Of a stretch of DNA of 64,000 nucleotides, positions 18,939 through 29,174 are shown in pieces. Under the pieces are notes generated by a model. That model did not search any database. It saw only the letters and a program-made list of their open reading frames with translations, and had not been told where the DNA came from. Made by a program: the position numbers and the translations under genes. Positions within the stretch are counted from its first letter, which is position 1; every line of letters starts with the position of its first letter. This DNA is from Pycnococcus provasolii (Eukaryota; Chlorophyta; Pseudoscourfieldiophyceae; Pseudoscourfieldiales): NCBI GenBank assembly GCA_049487715.1, contig CP150558.1:558001-622000 (forward strand). Reading direction: 5' to 3'.

Positions 18939-21635
18939 ATGTCGTCAGAAGGTGGCGGTTTCCTGACAGCTTTGGGACGTATGCTTGGATTTCGTAGTCG
19001 TCGTCGTGGTGGAGGTGGTGGTGGAGCATCCACGACGTCGTCATCAGCGGCGGCAGCGGCAGCGGCAGCAGCAACTGTAGCGCCGTCGCCAACGATATCT
19101 CTTCGTGATAGGAAAGGGAAGGCGAAGATGGCAGCGGTAGCAGCAGCAGCAGCTGAAGAGCCGTCGCCGACGATGTCTCTTCGTGATAGGAAAGGGAAGG
19201 CGAAGATGGCAGCGGTGGTGGAGGAGCTGCCGCATTCCCTCGCGTTGGCGGTAAGTGTCGTGTCCGAAAATGGAATGATCTCTCCCTTGGACATTGCGAA
19301 CTTCGCAATCGTCAGCAAGAGTGCACGGGAGCTCGCGCGATCGTGGCTCACCAGAGATGTTACCGAGCTCAACCTCAAGAATCGAAAGATCGGTGAGGAT
19401 GGTGCACGCTCAATCGTGCACGCCGCTAAGAGAGGTGGGTTCTCAAATCTCCAAAAATTGTTGTTGGGCAGGAACAGAATCGGCGAAGATGGGGCGATGA
19501 GCATCGCGCTCGCACAACCTCTCCTCACTAAGCTAACTGTCCTTGACCTTAGTAGTAATTGCATCACAAGTGAAGATGGCGTCGTGTCTAGTGCAATGAC
19601 TGCGATCGCACGGTCGGTGGCAGACTGTTCGCTTTGTCAGCTGACCGACCTAAACATCGATTTCAACTACCTTGGCGATGATGGCACGCGCATGCTCGTA
19701 AAGGCGGCGACTGGAGGCGCACAATTAGCCAATCTGAAAAAGCTCAGCTTGGGATGTGTTTGGATGGAATCCACTGGCGCGCTCGCGCTTGGTAGAGCAC
19801 TCAGGCGTGGCGCCTTCCCTCGATTAACTTCGCTCAACCTCAGGATGAACGAGATCGGATCAGAGGGCGTAAAAGCAATCATGGATGCAGCCAAGGAGGG
19901 CCGTCTCGCGCATCTCACCGAACTTCACCTATCGGACTGCGAAATTGAGGATGAAGGTGTCCGGGCGATCGCACAAACAGCATCCCAAATTCCACAACTC
20001 ACAAAGCTCGGTCTGATCAACAACGGCATCACCATTGATGGAATACGTATTCTCATGCATCATGCATCGGAGGAGGCAGATGCCGCGCTTGTTCATCTGA
20101 CCGAGCTCGACATCAGTGGCATTCCGATTGGCGATGAAGGTGTACGCCTCATTGCTCAAGCCGCTGAGAGAGGTGCACTCGCAGAGCTTACCTGTGCTAA
20201 TTTCTCCGAGTGCGAATTTGGCGACGAGGGACTAATTGCGCTCGCGCACGCACTAGAGCATGGAGCGCTTGTGCAGCTAGCCAAGCTTGACCTCGCGTAC
20301 AACTTCATCACGGTAGACGGCATGGAAGCTCTCGCACATGCAGCAGACCATGGCGCTCTCGTGCACCTCACACATCTCGATCTCGCATTTAATGATGAAA
20401 TCGGAGCACTCGACGAAGACGGCGAGTATGGCGGCATTGAGAAGCTCATGCTTTGTGCAAAGCGTGATGGCCCTCTTGCCAACATCTCCCATCTTGACTT
20501 GGAATGTACGGACATCGGCTACGCTTTGATGGGTGCGCTTGCAGATGCGGCGGAGCGTGGCGCACTTGAGCAGCTCACGGAACTCAACCTCAGCATGAAC
20601 GGCATCGACGATGAAGGTTTGGAAGAATTCGTGAGTGTTGCCTGTCTGGAGGTAACCATTGACGAGATGACAGGCCACCAAACAATAAAGGAAGGCATGA
20701 TGGCGAATCTCACCACGCTCAACCTTGCTAAGAATGCGATTGGAGATCGTGGGTTAAAGCAGCTTGCGTTTGCGTTTCCACAACTGACCGAACTCAATCT
20801 CGCAAGGAATTCCATCACCGACCAAGGCATCTTGTCGATAAAGGATGAATTTGAGAAGGGAGCATTCAAGAATCTCACTAAGCTCAATCTTGCTGACAAT
20901 AAGATCAAGAAGACTGGGGGTGACTCCGGCATGAACGCTCTTGCATTCGAAGCTGGGCGAGGTGCCTTGGAACATCTCACCGAGCTCAATCTCTCTGGAA
21001 ATTTGATCGGTGAGAACGGCGCGCGCGCTTTGGCGAAGGCTGCTGCAACACGTAGAGGCGGCTTCAAGCACCTCAACAAGTTGTTCCTTGCATCCACGAA
21101 CATAAAAGCCAGAGGTGCAAGCGCAATCGTGAAGGCTGCTAGATATTGGCCACATCTACGCGGACTTGACCTGTCGTCGAATCGGCTCGGCGCTGATGGG
21201 GTGCGTGCGTTGTGCGAGGCAGCAGCGACATGGAATGAGGAGTCTTGCTCCGGAGTCTTGGAGCGAGGGGGAGGTGCTTTTGCACGTCTTACGAAACTAG
21301 AACTCTCGGATAATGACATGGGCAATGACGGGATGATCGCGCTTGCTGATGCGACGATAGCTGGTGCTTTTCAACGTCTCGTTGGGCTGGGCCTCTCTTC
21401 CAACAAGATTGGCGGCTCTGGCATGCGTGTGCTCTCGCGCGCGGTGGTGGCTCATGGCGCGCTGCCACGAATCGAGGAGATCGAGTTGATTGATAACTTG
21501 ATCAACGAACAACAATCTCAGCGAATCATAGGTGCGATATTGAAAGAGCTTCCTGAGTGTACGGTTGCAAATTTCGATTGGAAGTGCGCTCTTTTAGCGG
21601 GCGAATCGATTGGTATCAACTTCGACGATTATTAA
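18939..21635 (+). CDS. Leucine-rich-repeat protein, ribonuclease-inhibitor type, with a possible F-box
   Basis: An 898-residue protein. The N-terminus (1-95) is low complexity: a Gly/Arg patch, an Ala run and a duplicated 18-residue block. Residues about 95-135 (ELPHSLALAVSVVSEN, then DIANFAIVSKSARELAR) look like a degenerate F-box helix bundle. From about 140 to the end there are roughly 20 leucine-rich repeats of 28-36 residues with the pattern LT.L.L..N.IGDEG...LA.A...GAL..L, the RNI/NLRC3-like class. They should form a curved solenoid for protein binding. No NACHT, kinase or transmembrane segment is present, so if the F-box is real it would be a substrate adaptor of an SCF ubiquitin ligase. 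The many near-identical repeats mean a misassembled copy number cannot be excluded. Confidence 0.8.
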   Translation: MSSEGGGFLTALGRMLGFRSRRRGGGGGGASTTSSSAAAAAAAAATVAPSPTISLRDRKGKAKMAAVAAAAAEEPSPTMSLRDRKGKAKMAAVVEELPHSLALAVSVVSENGMISPLDIANFAIVSKSARELARSWLTRDVTELNLKNRKIGEDGARSIVHAAKRGGFSNLQKLLLGRNRIGEDGAMSIALAQPLLTKLTVLDLSSNCITSEDGVVSSAMTAIARSVADCSLCQLTDLNIDFNYLGDDGTRMLVKAATGGAQLANLKKLSLGCVWMESTGALALGRALRRGAFPRLTSLNLRMNEIGSEGVKAIMDAAKEGRLAHLTELHLSDCEIEDEGVRAIAQTASQIPQLTKLGLINNGITIDGIRILMHHASEEADAALVHLTELDISGIPIGDEGVRLIAQAAERGALAELTCANFSECEFGDEGLIALAHALEHGALVQLAKLDLAYNFITVDGMEALAHAADHGALVHLTHLDLAFNDEIGALDEDGEYGGIEKLMLCAKRDGPLANISHLDLECTDIGYALMGALADAAERGALEQLTELNLSMNGIDDEGLEEFVSVACLEVTIDEMTGHQTIKEGMMANLTTLNLAKNAIGDRGLKQLAFAFPQLTELNLARNSITDQGILSIKDEFEKGAFKNLTKLNLADNKIKKTGGDSGMNALAFEAGRGALEHLTELNLSGNLIGENGARALAKAAATRRGGFKHLNKLFLASTNIKARGASAIVKAARYWPHLRGLDLSSNRLGADGVRALCEAAATWNEESCSGVLERGGGAFARLTKLELSDNDMGNDGMIALADATIAGAFQRLVGLGLSSNKIGGSGMRVLSRAVVAHGALPRIEEIELIDNLINEQQSQRIIGAILKELPECTVANFDWKCALLAGESIGINFDDY
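19086..19217 (+). repeat. In-frame tandem duplication in the LRR gene
   Basis: Residues 50-67 (SPTISLRDRKGKAKMAAV) recur at 76-93 with a single Ile-to-Met change. The unit is about 78 bases including an Ala/GCA-rich spacer. The copies are nearly identical at DNA level, so the duplication is recent. Confidence 0.85.
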
Positions 21636-22262
21636 ACTTACAACAATCATCGTAAAAAAGTCATCCAGAGAGCAGAGGGGTGTCAATTCACAACTCGTCA
21701 AACCGTTTGCATGTAACCATACATCACTTCCCTTAACTACCCTTACTACAACAACAACAACAAAGACAATCACCCTCCACCAGTGCAGAAGTCAAAGACA
21801 TGTGCTTGGTTTTTGTTTCACCACCTCCAAAGTGGACCTGGGGTCTGGGGAGGTGGTCTGGGGAGCATCGCGTGAAATCAAACCCTAACCCTAATCCCAC
21901 TCAGACCCCGGAAACATATACACCCGATCGGAACTCCGAGAACTATCCCCTTTATCGATTCCCCGATCGAACTTCCCGATACAAAACTTGGCGTTATTCT
22001 TCTTCACGGGGCACGGGCCTTTCGTTTTTTTATATGGCGCCATCGGGGGCAGGTTCTTCCTCTTCATCAGGAGGAGGAGGAGGAGGAGGAGGAGGAGGTT
22101 TTCTTGGATATTTTTTCCATCAAATTGGTGCTGCCGCTGGTGGTGGTGGTGCTGCTGCTGGTGGTGGTGGTGTGAATAACAACAACAACAACGGAGGAGG
22201 AAACAACATGATGCCCATCAACCTCCTCCTCCTCCTCCTCCAGTCGAGAAGAAGAACAACCC
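21636..22262. other. 5' flank of the RINGv gene, with telo-box and GGA repeats
   Basis: This gap of 627 bases holds a telo-box (21879-21894), a (GGA)n run near 22067-22098 and GGT/AAC triplet runs to about 22200. A 93-codon frame beginning at the ATG at 22034 covers these triplets (Gly, Asn, Ser runs) and overlaps the start of the RINGv gene in another frame. I treat it as leader. Confidence 0.4.
21879..21894. repeat. Telo-box, two telomeric units
   Basis: AAACCCTAACCCTAA on the plus strand, about 370 bases upstream of the RINGv start. It contains the AAACCCTAA core known as a telo-box in plant promoters. Confidence 0.6.
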
Positions 22263-23234
22263 ATGAATTCATCAACCTCACCTTCCATGGCCAGGAGGAG
22301 GACGGTGTTGTCTGATGTAGAGTCACACCAACAGCATTCGTCGTTTTTAGAAGAAGTTGAAGAAGAAGCACGCTATTTGCTCGATGATAATAACAATCAC
22401 AACAGATTCTACGACGACACTTCTGCTGCTGATCGCGTCAACAACCGACAAGGCCTTGGAGGAGGAGGCAATGCTGCTGCTGCTGCTGTCGTCTCTACCA
22501 AGGCGTCGTCGTCGTCGTCGTTAGCCGCTTCTTCAGCGTCGGCGGTGGCTCGTACGGCTAGTAGCGACAGCAGCTCGACAACTACAACATCGGGGAGTGA
22601 AGACTACAAGTGCTGCCGGATCTGTCTCGAAGATGTGACCGAGGAAGAGCTCGCGTCAGGTGAAGCCATATACTTGGATTGCGCCTGTCGAGGAAACAAT
22701 GCCCTGCGCCACAAGGCGTGCGCCGAGAGATGGGCTGCGGTAAAGGGAGACACGACGTGCGAGGTTTGCGGCAAAACGGTGTTGAATCTCCCGCCTGTGG
22801 AGACGCTGCCACCACCGAGCGAATTTCTCATCGAACCATCGCACCAAATCACGGGCATTCCTCCCGAGCTTGCCGACGACGCCGTGGCATTTGTCCAATG
22901 TCTGCGCACGACGTGGATCATGTTGATCCTATTTGTGTTGATTTTAGACATGGACAGCACCGACGCCCTCTTTCTCGCGGGCACATGTGGTCTTTTGGCC
23001 GCCATGCTGACAAACATTTTCACGACGCTGCGCAGAATTCACCGAAACAACACCACAGCGACAATGATGGGACATGACGACATTGAGCAAGGTGGTGGTG
23101 GTGGTGATGAAAGCATTACCACGTCGCCAACACATGCCCGCAGGTTTTCCTTTCCAGCCATACTTGGATTCCAACCAGGGGTGGAACGTCGACCAAGTCT
23201 ACTTACCAACATCATGTGGGTGAGGGGGCTGTGA
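22263..23234 (+). CDS. Membrane RING-CH (RINGv, MARCH-type) E3 ubiquitin ligase
   Basis: A 323-residue protein. A Ser/Thr/Ala-rich disordered N-terminus (1-115) precedes a RING-CH domain at about 118-180: CRICLEDV, then CACRGNNALRHKACAERW, then CEVCGK. This is the C4HC3 order of RINGv fingers, including the conserved W after the His-Cys pair. Two hydrophobic helices follow (about 220-236 LRTTWIMLILFVLILDM and 240-258 ALFLAGTCGLLAAML), as in MARCH proteins, which ubiquitinate membrane proteins. The tail is polar with a Gly run. The start at 22263 (MNSSTSPSMARRR) is the first ATG of the frame. It converges with the flippase gene, stop to stop about 130 bases apart. Confidence 0.88.
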   Translation: MNSSTSPSMARRRTVLSDVESHQQHSSFLEEVEEEARYLLDDNNNHNRFYDDTSAADRVNNRQGLGGGGNAAAAAVVSTKASSSSSLAASSASAVARTASSDSSSTTTTSGSEDYKCCRICLEDVTEEELASGEAIYLDCACRGNNALRHKACAERWAAVKGDTTCEVCGKTVLNLPPVETLPPPSEFLIEPSHQITGIPPELADDAVAFVQCLRTTWIMLILFVLILDMDSTDALFLAGTCGLLAAMLTNIFTTLRRIHRNNTTATMMGHDDIEQGGGGGDESITTSPTHARRFSFPAILGFQPGVERRPSLLTNIMWVRGL

Positions 23235-23364
23235 GGAGAGAAGGGTCTGTGTTGGGTTGTGTGTGAACGTGTAAACGTGTTTCAGGAGTTTGATTTTAAG
23301 CTGCAACAACAACAATATACTAGCAACGTCGTCTTTTTATTCCTCGAGAGCGAAGAAGTCCTCC

Positions 23365-26300
23365 TCACACAACAGCAGAAGGAGTATGAAAAATTTCGTC
23401 GTCGTGCCCTTCTTCTTCGCAGCACTTATTATCGCTGCCCCTTGTCCTACTTCTCATCATCCTCGACTTCTTCTTGCGATCGCGCCTTTCCTGCTCCTCA
23501 ATCTCCGCAAGTATCATGTCGGTGTCGGGGAAGTACAGCCACTTCACCGAGCGGTACACGAAGCGGTACACGAAATTTATGCTGCACACAAGAAGAAGCG
23601 TGGTCCACAGCTGGCCGGTGCCAAACACTGCCAGACTGTCCCACTCCGCAGAGTCGATGATTCCAGCCGCCGCCTCCACGCGGTAGAATACCGCAAAGAA
23701 TGGGAAGAGAAACAGAAAACTTAGGGCGGTCACCACCGCAAACAACGTCGTGATGAATCGGCTGACGAGGAAAATCTCGAGTGTCACCGTGAGCAAGATG
23801 CATGTGAAGATAATGCGGCCAACGTCGTAAAGGCTGTCGGTCCCACGTCCACTTCCAGTGTCGCAACTTGAGGGGACGAGGTAGTAGGGAAGAAGCGTAC
23901 AGACAGCAGACTGCAGCACAGCATCGAGAAAACCACTCTTCCAGAAAACGCGCTGGGTGAGGCTCGATGCCTGGCTAGTAAAGTGATATGCCTCAGGATA
24001 AGCGAGCAGAGTGCGAGGACTCACCGGACGGTCTACCATGGCAAACACGAGAATGGGGCATGCCGTGAAGAAGACGTTGTAGAAGGAAGCTGTCCACGTG
24101 GAGACGAGAGCCATTCCTGAAAACGAGCTGTAGAATTGAAAGAAGAACAGCCCGAGTCCGAACAGCACATTCTTGTAGAAGCTGTACTTGATCAGGCGCG
24201 CAAGGCGGTAGTGCGAAATGGTTCCATGCACAAGCAGAAGTCGCGCGAGGTACTTGAACTGCGGTATGGCGTAGTCGCAGTTGTTCACCGCCTGCCGTCC
24301 CTCCTTGCCCATGACGCCTATTCCCACGTCGGCAGCCTGCAGCATTGCGACGTCGTTCGCTCCGTCACCAATTGCAAGCATCTTCCCACTCACGTACGGG
24401 TACTGGTGTCGACGGTGCATCGTCGCCGGCGTCGTGCGCGTATGATCAAGATTGACTACGGATGATTCCGCTGCATCATCATCAACGTCGCCAACTTCTT
24501 CGGCGTCGCTTCGACTCTTAGCTCCGCCATCTCGCATGAAACAGCTGCGACAGGAGGGACAGTCGCGTGGGGCATACACCGACTGGTGCATTTGATACTT
24601 CTTCACGAGGTTCACGACCGCAGCCTTCTGCTTGGGAGATGAGCGGCACACGACGACGCTCGAACATTTGCTGGACAACTTGGCCAGCATGCGCTCGCGC
24701 TCCGCGTTTCCAAAGACGAGCGCCAGCGTCGCGCCATCAACCACGAGTTCGCACCGTCGTGCCTCTGCGCTAATCGAGCCGTCGACGTCGAATTCGCGAA
24801 TCGCCGCATCCGTGCCGCCACGCGTTCGCATCTCCGCGCGCGCGAGTAGACGACGCAAAAGACCGTCAATGCGGCGTGCTCCACTGCTCTTTTTTGTCGC
24901 AGCCTTGCAGATGAGTAGGCCTCCACCTGCACGCCGCTTCAGATTCGATGCAGTCACCATGCTGCCGCTGACAGCGTTCTGGACAGACTCCTCCTGTCCA
25001 TGAACGGACTGCTCCTCGTCCTCGTCCTCGTCGTCTTCCCCGACACTCTCAGCCTCCTTCTGTGAGCAGTGGAGCAATCCTGCACTCGTTGCAATGTTAA
25101 TTGCGGTTTCCAGCTTGTCCCCAGTGATTACCCACACCTTGATTCCAGCGCGAAGCAGAAGCTCGATCGTCTCGGGAACGCCATCTTGCAGCTTGTCTTC
25201 AATCGCCGTGAATCCCACGCAATCCATGCGATCCTCCACCAACTCTGCCGTCTTAGCAATACGGTCGTCGCGATCCTCGCCAATGTACGTCGCTGCCGTC
25301 TCGTACTTTGCATTCCACGAGGTGTACTCATTAGGATCTAACTCGCGCCACGCACAAACGAGCGTGCGCAGACCCTGTGTCGCCATGCGATGCAAAAACC
25401 AGTTGGCGCTTACGAGCTTCCCTAGCTCGTGGGTGGAAGACGCTCTCATCTCAAACGAAAGCTTTGGAGGAGAAGGCTGCTGTTTTGGTGTCTGACAACT
25501 GCCGCCGCTGCTACCAGCATTTGCGTTTTCATCGCCATTGGAGCCTCCAAGAACACGCGGTACCATCGAGGCATCGGATCCCTTCGTCAATACGAGAACT
25601 GGCACGTCGTCCTCACTTGGCGACGATGATGCGCACGTCCCATCCGAAACTACGACACCTCCCTTCACGATGACGCTCATGCGTTGACGGTCGCTGGAGA
25701 ATTCAAGCACGTTAAGTATCTCCCACTCCATCACGGTGCCGAGAAAATCCAATACGAGAGCGCTCGCCTTGCGTGCTCGAAACACGAATCCGAGACTGCG
25801 TAGGCCTTCCACGAGAGCAACCTCGTCTGGGGAAGGACCTTGATACATCAGCTTGGTGGTGGTGCTGTCGATGTCGTCGTTGTCGTTCTCTTCTTGTTGT
25901 CTGCTTGAGGATGGTGACTGTGGCAGGCTTGCCATTTGTATCACCACACCCGCCTGAGCTGTTGACGACGCGTTGTTGCGCTTGTTGCTCTCTACATCCT
26001 TTGCAGGAAGTTTCGGATCTTTGCCATCATCACCTTCCGTGGACGCGCTCTCTACGATGAGACTGTGGCAGACGGTAATACATGCGGCGAAGCGCAGGAG
26101 ATCGTGAGCAGCCTGATTTTCCTCTCTGAGCTTTTCCATACAACGCCTTGAGAAGGGGAATGCACCACACTCAGAGAGGTGTTTTCGCAGCGCATCAGCC
26201 GCGGATATCAACGCCGACCCTCCGAACGCACGCATCGCCTCCACCGCGGCATCGCTTCGCTTAATATCCTCAAGACGAACGTCAATACTCCCGTAACGGC

Positions 26301-28938
26301 GAAGCGTCGCTTCGTCCATCATCGAAGAAGGAGGAGCAGAGGAAGAAGAAGACGACGACGACATTTTCCCGAGCGTTCCAATTCCGACGATGCGAAGGCG
26401 CATTTCATTCGCTGTGAGCGTTCCCGTCTTGTCGCTGAAGACGTACTTTACGCGCCCAAGATCTTCGTTGAGGTTGGAGTTGCGCGCCTTAGTTGGCTTC
26501 ATCACTTTCTCCTCCGGATCATAGTATGCCATCAGCGTGTCGTTATTCATGAACCCAATCGCCTGGACAAGCTTCACCACCTCCAGTGTAACGAACAAGG
26601 AAATGGGAACAAGGTAGCCAAAGAGAATCCAAAAGGTGAGGAAGTTGACGAGTACCTGCGCGATGGGATTCTCGAAGTTTCCGGTGTCGAGCGAGTACAC
26701 GTCGAGCCGCAGGTACCAAGCTCGACTTCCAAACCTAGCACGATAGAAGTACGAGGCGAGTGCACACGCGAAGCAAAGCGCGACTTGCACGAGAATCAGG
26801 TAGATCACCTGGTGGTTCAGGAAGCTGTTGAAGCTACCATCCTTCGTGGGCGTCTTACCTCCATTCATGTAAATGCGCGTCTGCTTGCCTGTATACACGA
26901 CAAGGCCAATCACGTGCCCGCTATTCTTCAGCGTGCAGCCGCGCAGCAGCATCTCGTTCATCGTCACGGGCACCGCGGTATACTCTCCTCGGCTCATCTT
27001 GCGTGCGACGATGCCACTGCCGCCGGCGTTGAAGGACGGGGCGGACGGGACCGCCGTCATCATCATCATGGAAGATGTCGAGGAAGATGTGCGCCTTCGT
27101 CGACCTGACGCTGCTGCTGCTATTGTCGTCGCTGTGAATTGAGGATCTTCCATGATTGACACCCTCCTTGCGGCGGCGGCTGGTGCTCCGGGCATCGTTC
27201 CAGACTCGTCCACTTCCACCATCGCAGTAGATTTACGGCTCACTGCCGGCGTTGATGCACGAGATGACACAAATGTCTGATCCATTCGTCGGCGGTACAC
27301 GAATCGTCCCTGGAACGCGTGAAGGTCTGCCGACGGTGCCTCACATTCCAGCTTTCCCACGACTTGATGCAATTCCGGTGGATACGAACGCTTCGTCGTG
27401 CTGCCTGACAGCGCTTCTCCATTTGGAAGGTTCATATTGACCCGTCGCTTCACCTTGAGATTGGACTCTCCGTCAAGGTTGGCTGTTTGCACGAAACAGA
27501 CGCCGTCTGCTATGGCGGTGTGTACGCAAAGTAGGTCGGCGGGAAAGATTTTGTTATCCTCCACGCGAACGAGCTCACCAACGCGAAGGGCTGCCCACCT
27601 CTTCTCGACGGTCGATCCGTCCTGAAGGACGACGGTACACGTATCATTGTTCGTCGTGAGATCCTCCTTGTATCGCTTAATATCCTCGATGACTTCCTTT
27701 ATGCCGGCGACGAGCAACACGAAGAGCAGCGCCGCGGTCATTCCCGCAGGATTGAACGGGCTAATGACTGTCCAGTACGTGAGTGCAGCCTGAACCAGAA
27801 AGTAGAAGTACGCGACACGGCTGAACATCTCGAAGAGGAAGCGTGGAAGGAATGTGATGGGATTGTACTTTGTCGTCGACACACGGTTGCTTGCGTAGTG
27901 CTGCGTGGGATCGTCGGACGTGGCAATGTCTCTAGTGGATGGTGCAGCATCGGGTGAAGGAGCGGGTGCTCGCTGTGGTGAAGAAGATGACGATGACGAG
28001 GAGGAGGAAGCGAAGCAGCATATGCCTGAGATGATGCGGCGAGCAGCACGACAGCAGGCAAAGCATGGATTTCGCCGGATCGGTGCCTTTTCCTGCAGTA
28101 CGTCTTGCGGCGCGAGCCCACCTTGAAAGGGGATAATACGCATATCCCGAGGGGGCACAGCCGTACGTGCGGTGAAGAGTGAACGACCTGTCACCGCTCC
28201 TGCTTCTGGTGCTGCCGCACCCACGTCGTCAGCGGCGGGGAGGAGATTTTGCTCAGGATTGTAAGAAGAGAAGAAGAAGCGAAATTCCTCATCATCCCAA
28301 TCCTCTTCATCCTCATCCATCACTGCCATCTCCTCGTCGTCGCCGCCAATGTCTGATACACTTTCTCTGCTCGTATGACGCTTGTGTTTTGGTCTCGGCG
28401 GCGACGCATGCTCCTGTGCGTCTTCCAGTATGTGCGATGGCACGCCACGGAGCCGTCCTTGACGAAACCGGCTCGTCTGCATTGCACGCGTCGTTTCGTC
28501 TCCTTTGGTGGTGGTGGTGGATATCGTCGTCCTCGTCGTCGTGTCCCCACCAGCAGCAGCAGCACTTTCTTGCCCACCCCCAGCACCCTGTTCTGTAGTA
28601 TGCGTCGTCGTCGTCGTCGTCGCTTCAGCAGACGGAGGTGTAACAACTGAGCCTCTTCGCGGAGCAGATCGCGATGTGAGCAGGAGGTGGTGCATGACCT
28701 CTAGGGAGGAGGCTGCTCTGGCGAGCGGCGCCGTGGAGAGCAGGCGGCTATTTCTGCGCGTGAGACGTCCAGATAAAAACCCAGCAGGAACGGACTGCTG
28801 CTGGGATGAAGACACGGTAGCAGCAGCATCATGTCTATTATTGTCACCACCACCGCCGCCGCCGCCGCCGCCACCGCCAGCAGCAGCAACGTCTTGTTGT
28901 TGGAGTCTGCTGCTGCTGCTTTGTTGTTGCGGCGCCAT
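23365..28938 (-). CDS. P4-type ATPase, aminophospholipid flippase
   Basis: An 1857-residue P4 ATPase, which moves phospholipids from the outer to the cytosolic leaflet of a membrane. All P-type landmarks are present: the start of the membrane domain (YNPITFLPRFLFEMFSRVAY, near 363), the actuator region TANLDGESNLK, the phosphorylation site DKTGTLT (Asp at about 836), the nucleotide-domain segment DEVALVEGLRSLGF, the hinge VITGDKLETAINIA, and GDGANDVAMLQAADVGIGV. The C-terminal helices contain the P4 pattern YSFYKNVLFGLGLFFFQFYSSFSG. The N-terminus is very long (about 360 residues, against roughly 50-100 in most relatives) and full of Gly, Ser and Thr runs. Low-complexity insertions also interrupt the N domain. 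It is a single exon from ATG to stop. Such enzymes usually need a CDC50 partner, not found in this window. Confidence 0.95.
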   Translation of the reverse strand: MAPQQQSSSSRLQQQDVAAAGGGGGGGGGGGDNNRHDAAATVSSSQQQSVPAGFLSGRLTRRNSRLLSTAPLARAASSLEVMHHLLLTSRSAPRRGSVVTPPSAEATTTTTTHTTEQGAGGGQESAAAAGGDTTTRTTISTTTTKGDETTRAMQTSRFRQGRLRGVPSHILEDAQEHASPPRPKHKRHTSRESVSDIGGDDEEMAVMDEDEEDWDDEEFRFFFSSYNPEQNLLPAADDVGAAAPEAGAVTGRSLFTARTAVPPRDMRIIPFQGGLAPQDVLQEKAPIRRNPCFACCRAARRIISGICCFASSSSSSSSSSPQRAPAPSPDAAPSTRDIATSDDPTQHYASNRVSTTKYNPITFLPRFLFEMFSRVAYFYFLVQAALTYWTVISPFNPAGMTAALLFVLLVAGIKEVIEDIKRYKEDLTTNNDTCTVVLQDGSTVEKRWAALRVGELVRVEDNKIFPADLLCVHTAIADGVCFVQTANLDGESNLKVKRRVNMNLPNGEALSGSTTKRSYPPELHQVVGKLECEAPSADLHAFQGRFVYRRRMDQTFVSSRASTPAVSRKSTAMVEVDESGTMPGAPAAAARRVSIMEDPQFTATTIAAAASGRRRRTSSSTSSMMMMTAVPSAPSFNAGGSGIVARKMSRGEYTAVPVTMNEMLLRGCTLKNSGHVIGLVVYTGKQTRIYMNGGKTPTKDGSFNSFLNHQVIYLILVQVALCFACALASYFYRARFGSRAWYLRLDVYSLDTGNFENPIAQVLVNFLTFWILFGYLVPISLFVTLEVVKLVQAIGFMNNDTLMAYYDPEEKVMKPTKARNSNLNEDLGRVKYVFSDKTGTLTANEMRLRIVGIGTLGKMSSSSSSSSAPPSSMMDEATLRRYGSIDVRLEDIKRSDAAVEAMRAFGGSALISAADALRKHLSECGAFPFSRRCMEKLREENQAAHDLLRFAACITVCHSLIVESASTEGDDGKDPKLPAKDVESNKRNNASSTAQAGVVIQMASLPQSPSSSRQQEENDNDDIDSTTTKLMYQGPSPDEVALVEGLRSLGFVFRARKASALVLDFLGTVMEWEILNVLEFSSDRQRMSVIVKGGVVVSDGTCASSSPSEDDVPVLVLTKGSDASMVPRVLGGSNGDENANAGSSGGSCQTPKQQPSPPKLSFEMRASSTHELGKLVSANWFLHRMATQGLRTLVCAWRELDPNEYTSWNAKYETAATYIGEDRDDRIAKTAELVEDRMDCVGFTAIEDKLQDGVPETIELLLRAGIKVWVITGDKLETAINIATSAGLLHCSQKEAESVGEDDEDEDEEQSVHGQEESVQNAVSGSMVTASNLKRRAGGGLLICKAATKKSSGARRIDGLLRRLLARAEMRTRGGTDAAIREFDVDGSISAEARRCELVVDGATLALVFGNAERERMLAKLSSKCSSVVVCRSSPKQKAAVVNLVKKYQMHQSVYAPRDCPSCRSCFMRDGGAKSRSDAEEVGDVDDDAAESSVVNLDHTRTTPATMHRRHQYPYVSGKMLAIGDGANDVAMLQAADVGIGVMGKEGRQAVNNCDYAIPQFKYLARLLLVHGTISHYRLARLIKYSFYKNVLFGLGLFFFQFYSSFSGMALVSTWTASFYNVFFTACPILVFAMVDRPVSPRTLLAYPEAYHFTSQASSLTQRVFWKSGFLDAVLQSAVCTLLPYYLVPSSCDTGSGRGTDSLYDVGRIIFTCILLTVTLEIFLVSRFITTLFAVVTALSFLFLFPFFAVFYRVEAAAGIIDSAEWDSLAVFGTGQLWTTLLLVCSINFVYRFVYRSVKWLYFPDTDMILAEIEEQERRDRKKKSRMMRSRTRGSDNKCCEEEGHDDEIFHTPSAVV

Positions 28939-29174
28939 GGAAACTAACTTGTTGAAAATGAAAATGTAACGGAGGAAACGTTTTTTTTTGGGGGGATTTC
29001 CGCGATGAGGAAAAAAAGGCGGGGAATAGGGTGGGAGATTTTATGCTAGGAATCCTAACGGCTCTCTCTGGATTCGGGCTTCCCTTTTTTTTGTTTCCGC
29101 CTCGCCAGGTTTCGGGTTTCCGAGGGGTGCTTTCGGGATCCCGCTCGCGCAACTATAATAACTGCATTTGATTT

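Noticed and set aside
22034-22315. A 93-codon protein upstream of the RINGv gene
   Set aside because: Made almost entirely of triplet runs (Gly, Asn, Ser) and overlaps the RINGv start in another frame; more likely leader or an upstream frame.
26179-27108. A 309-codon plus-strand frame opposite the flippase
   Set aside because: Antisense shadow; Arg/His-rich with no domain.
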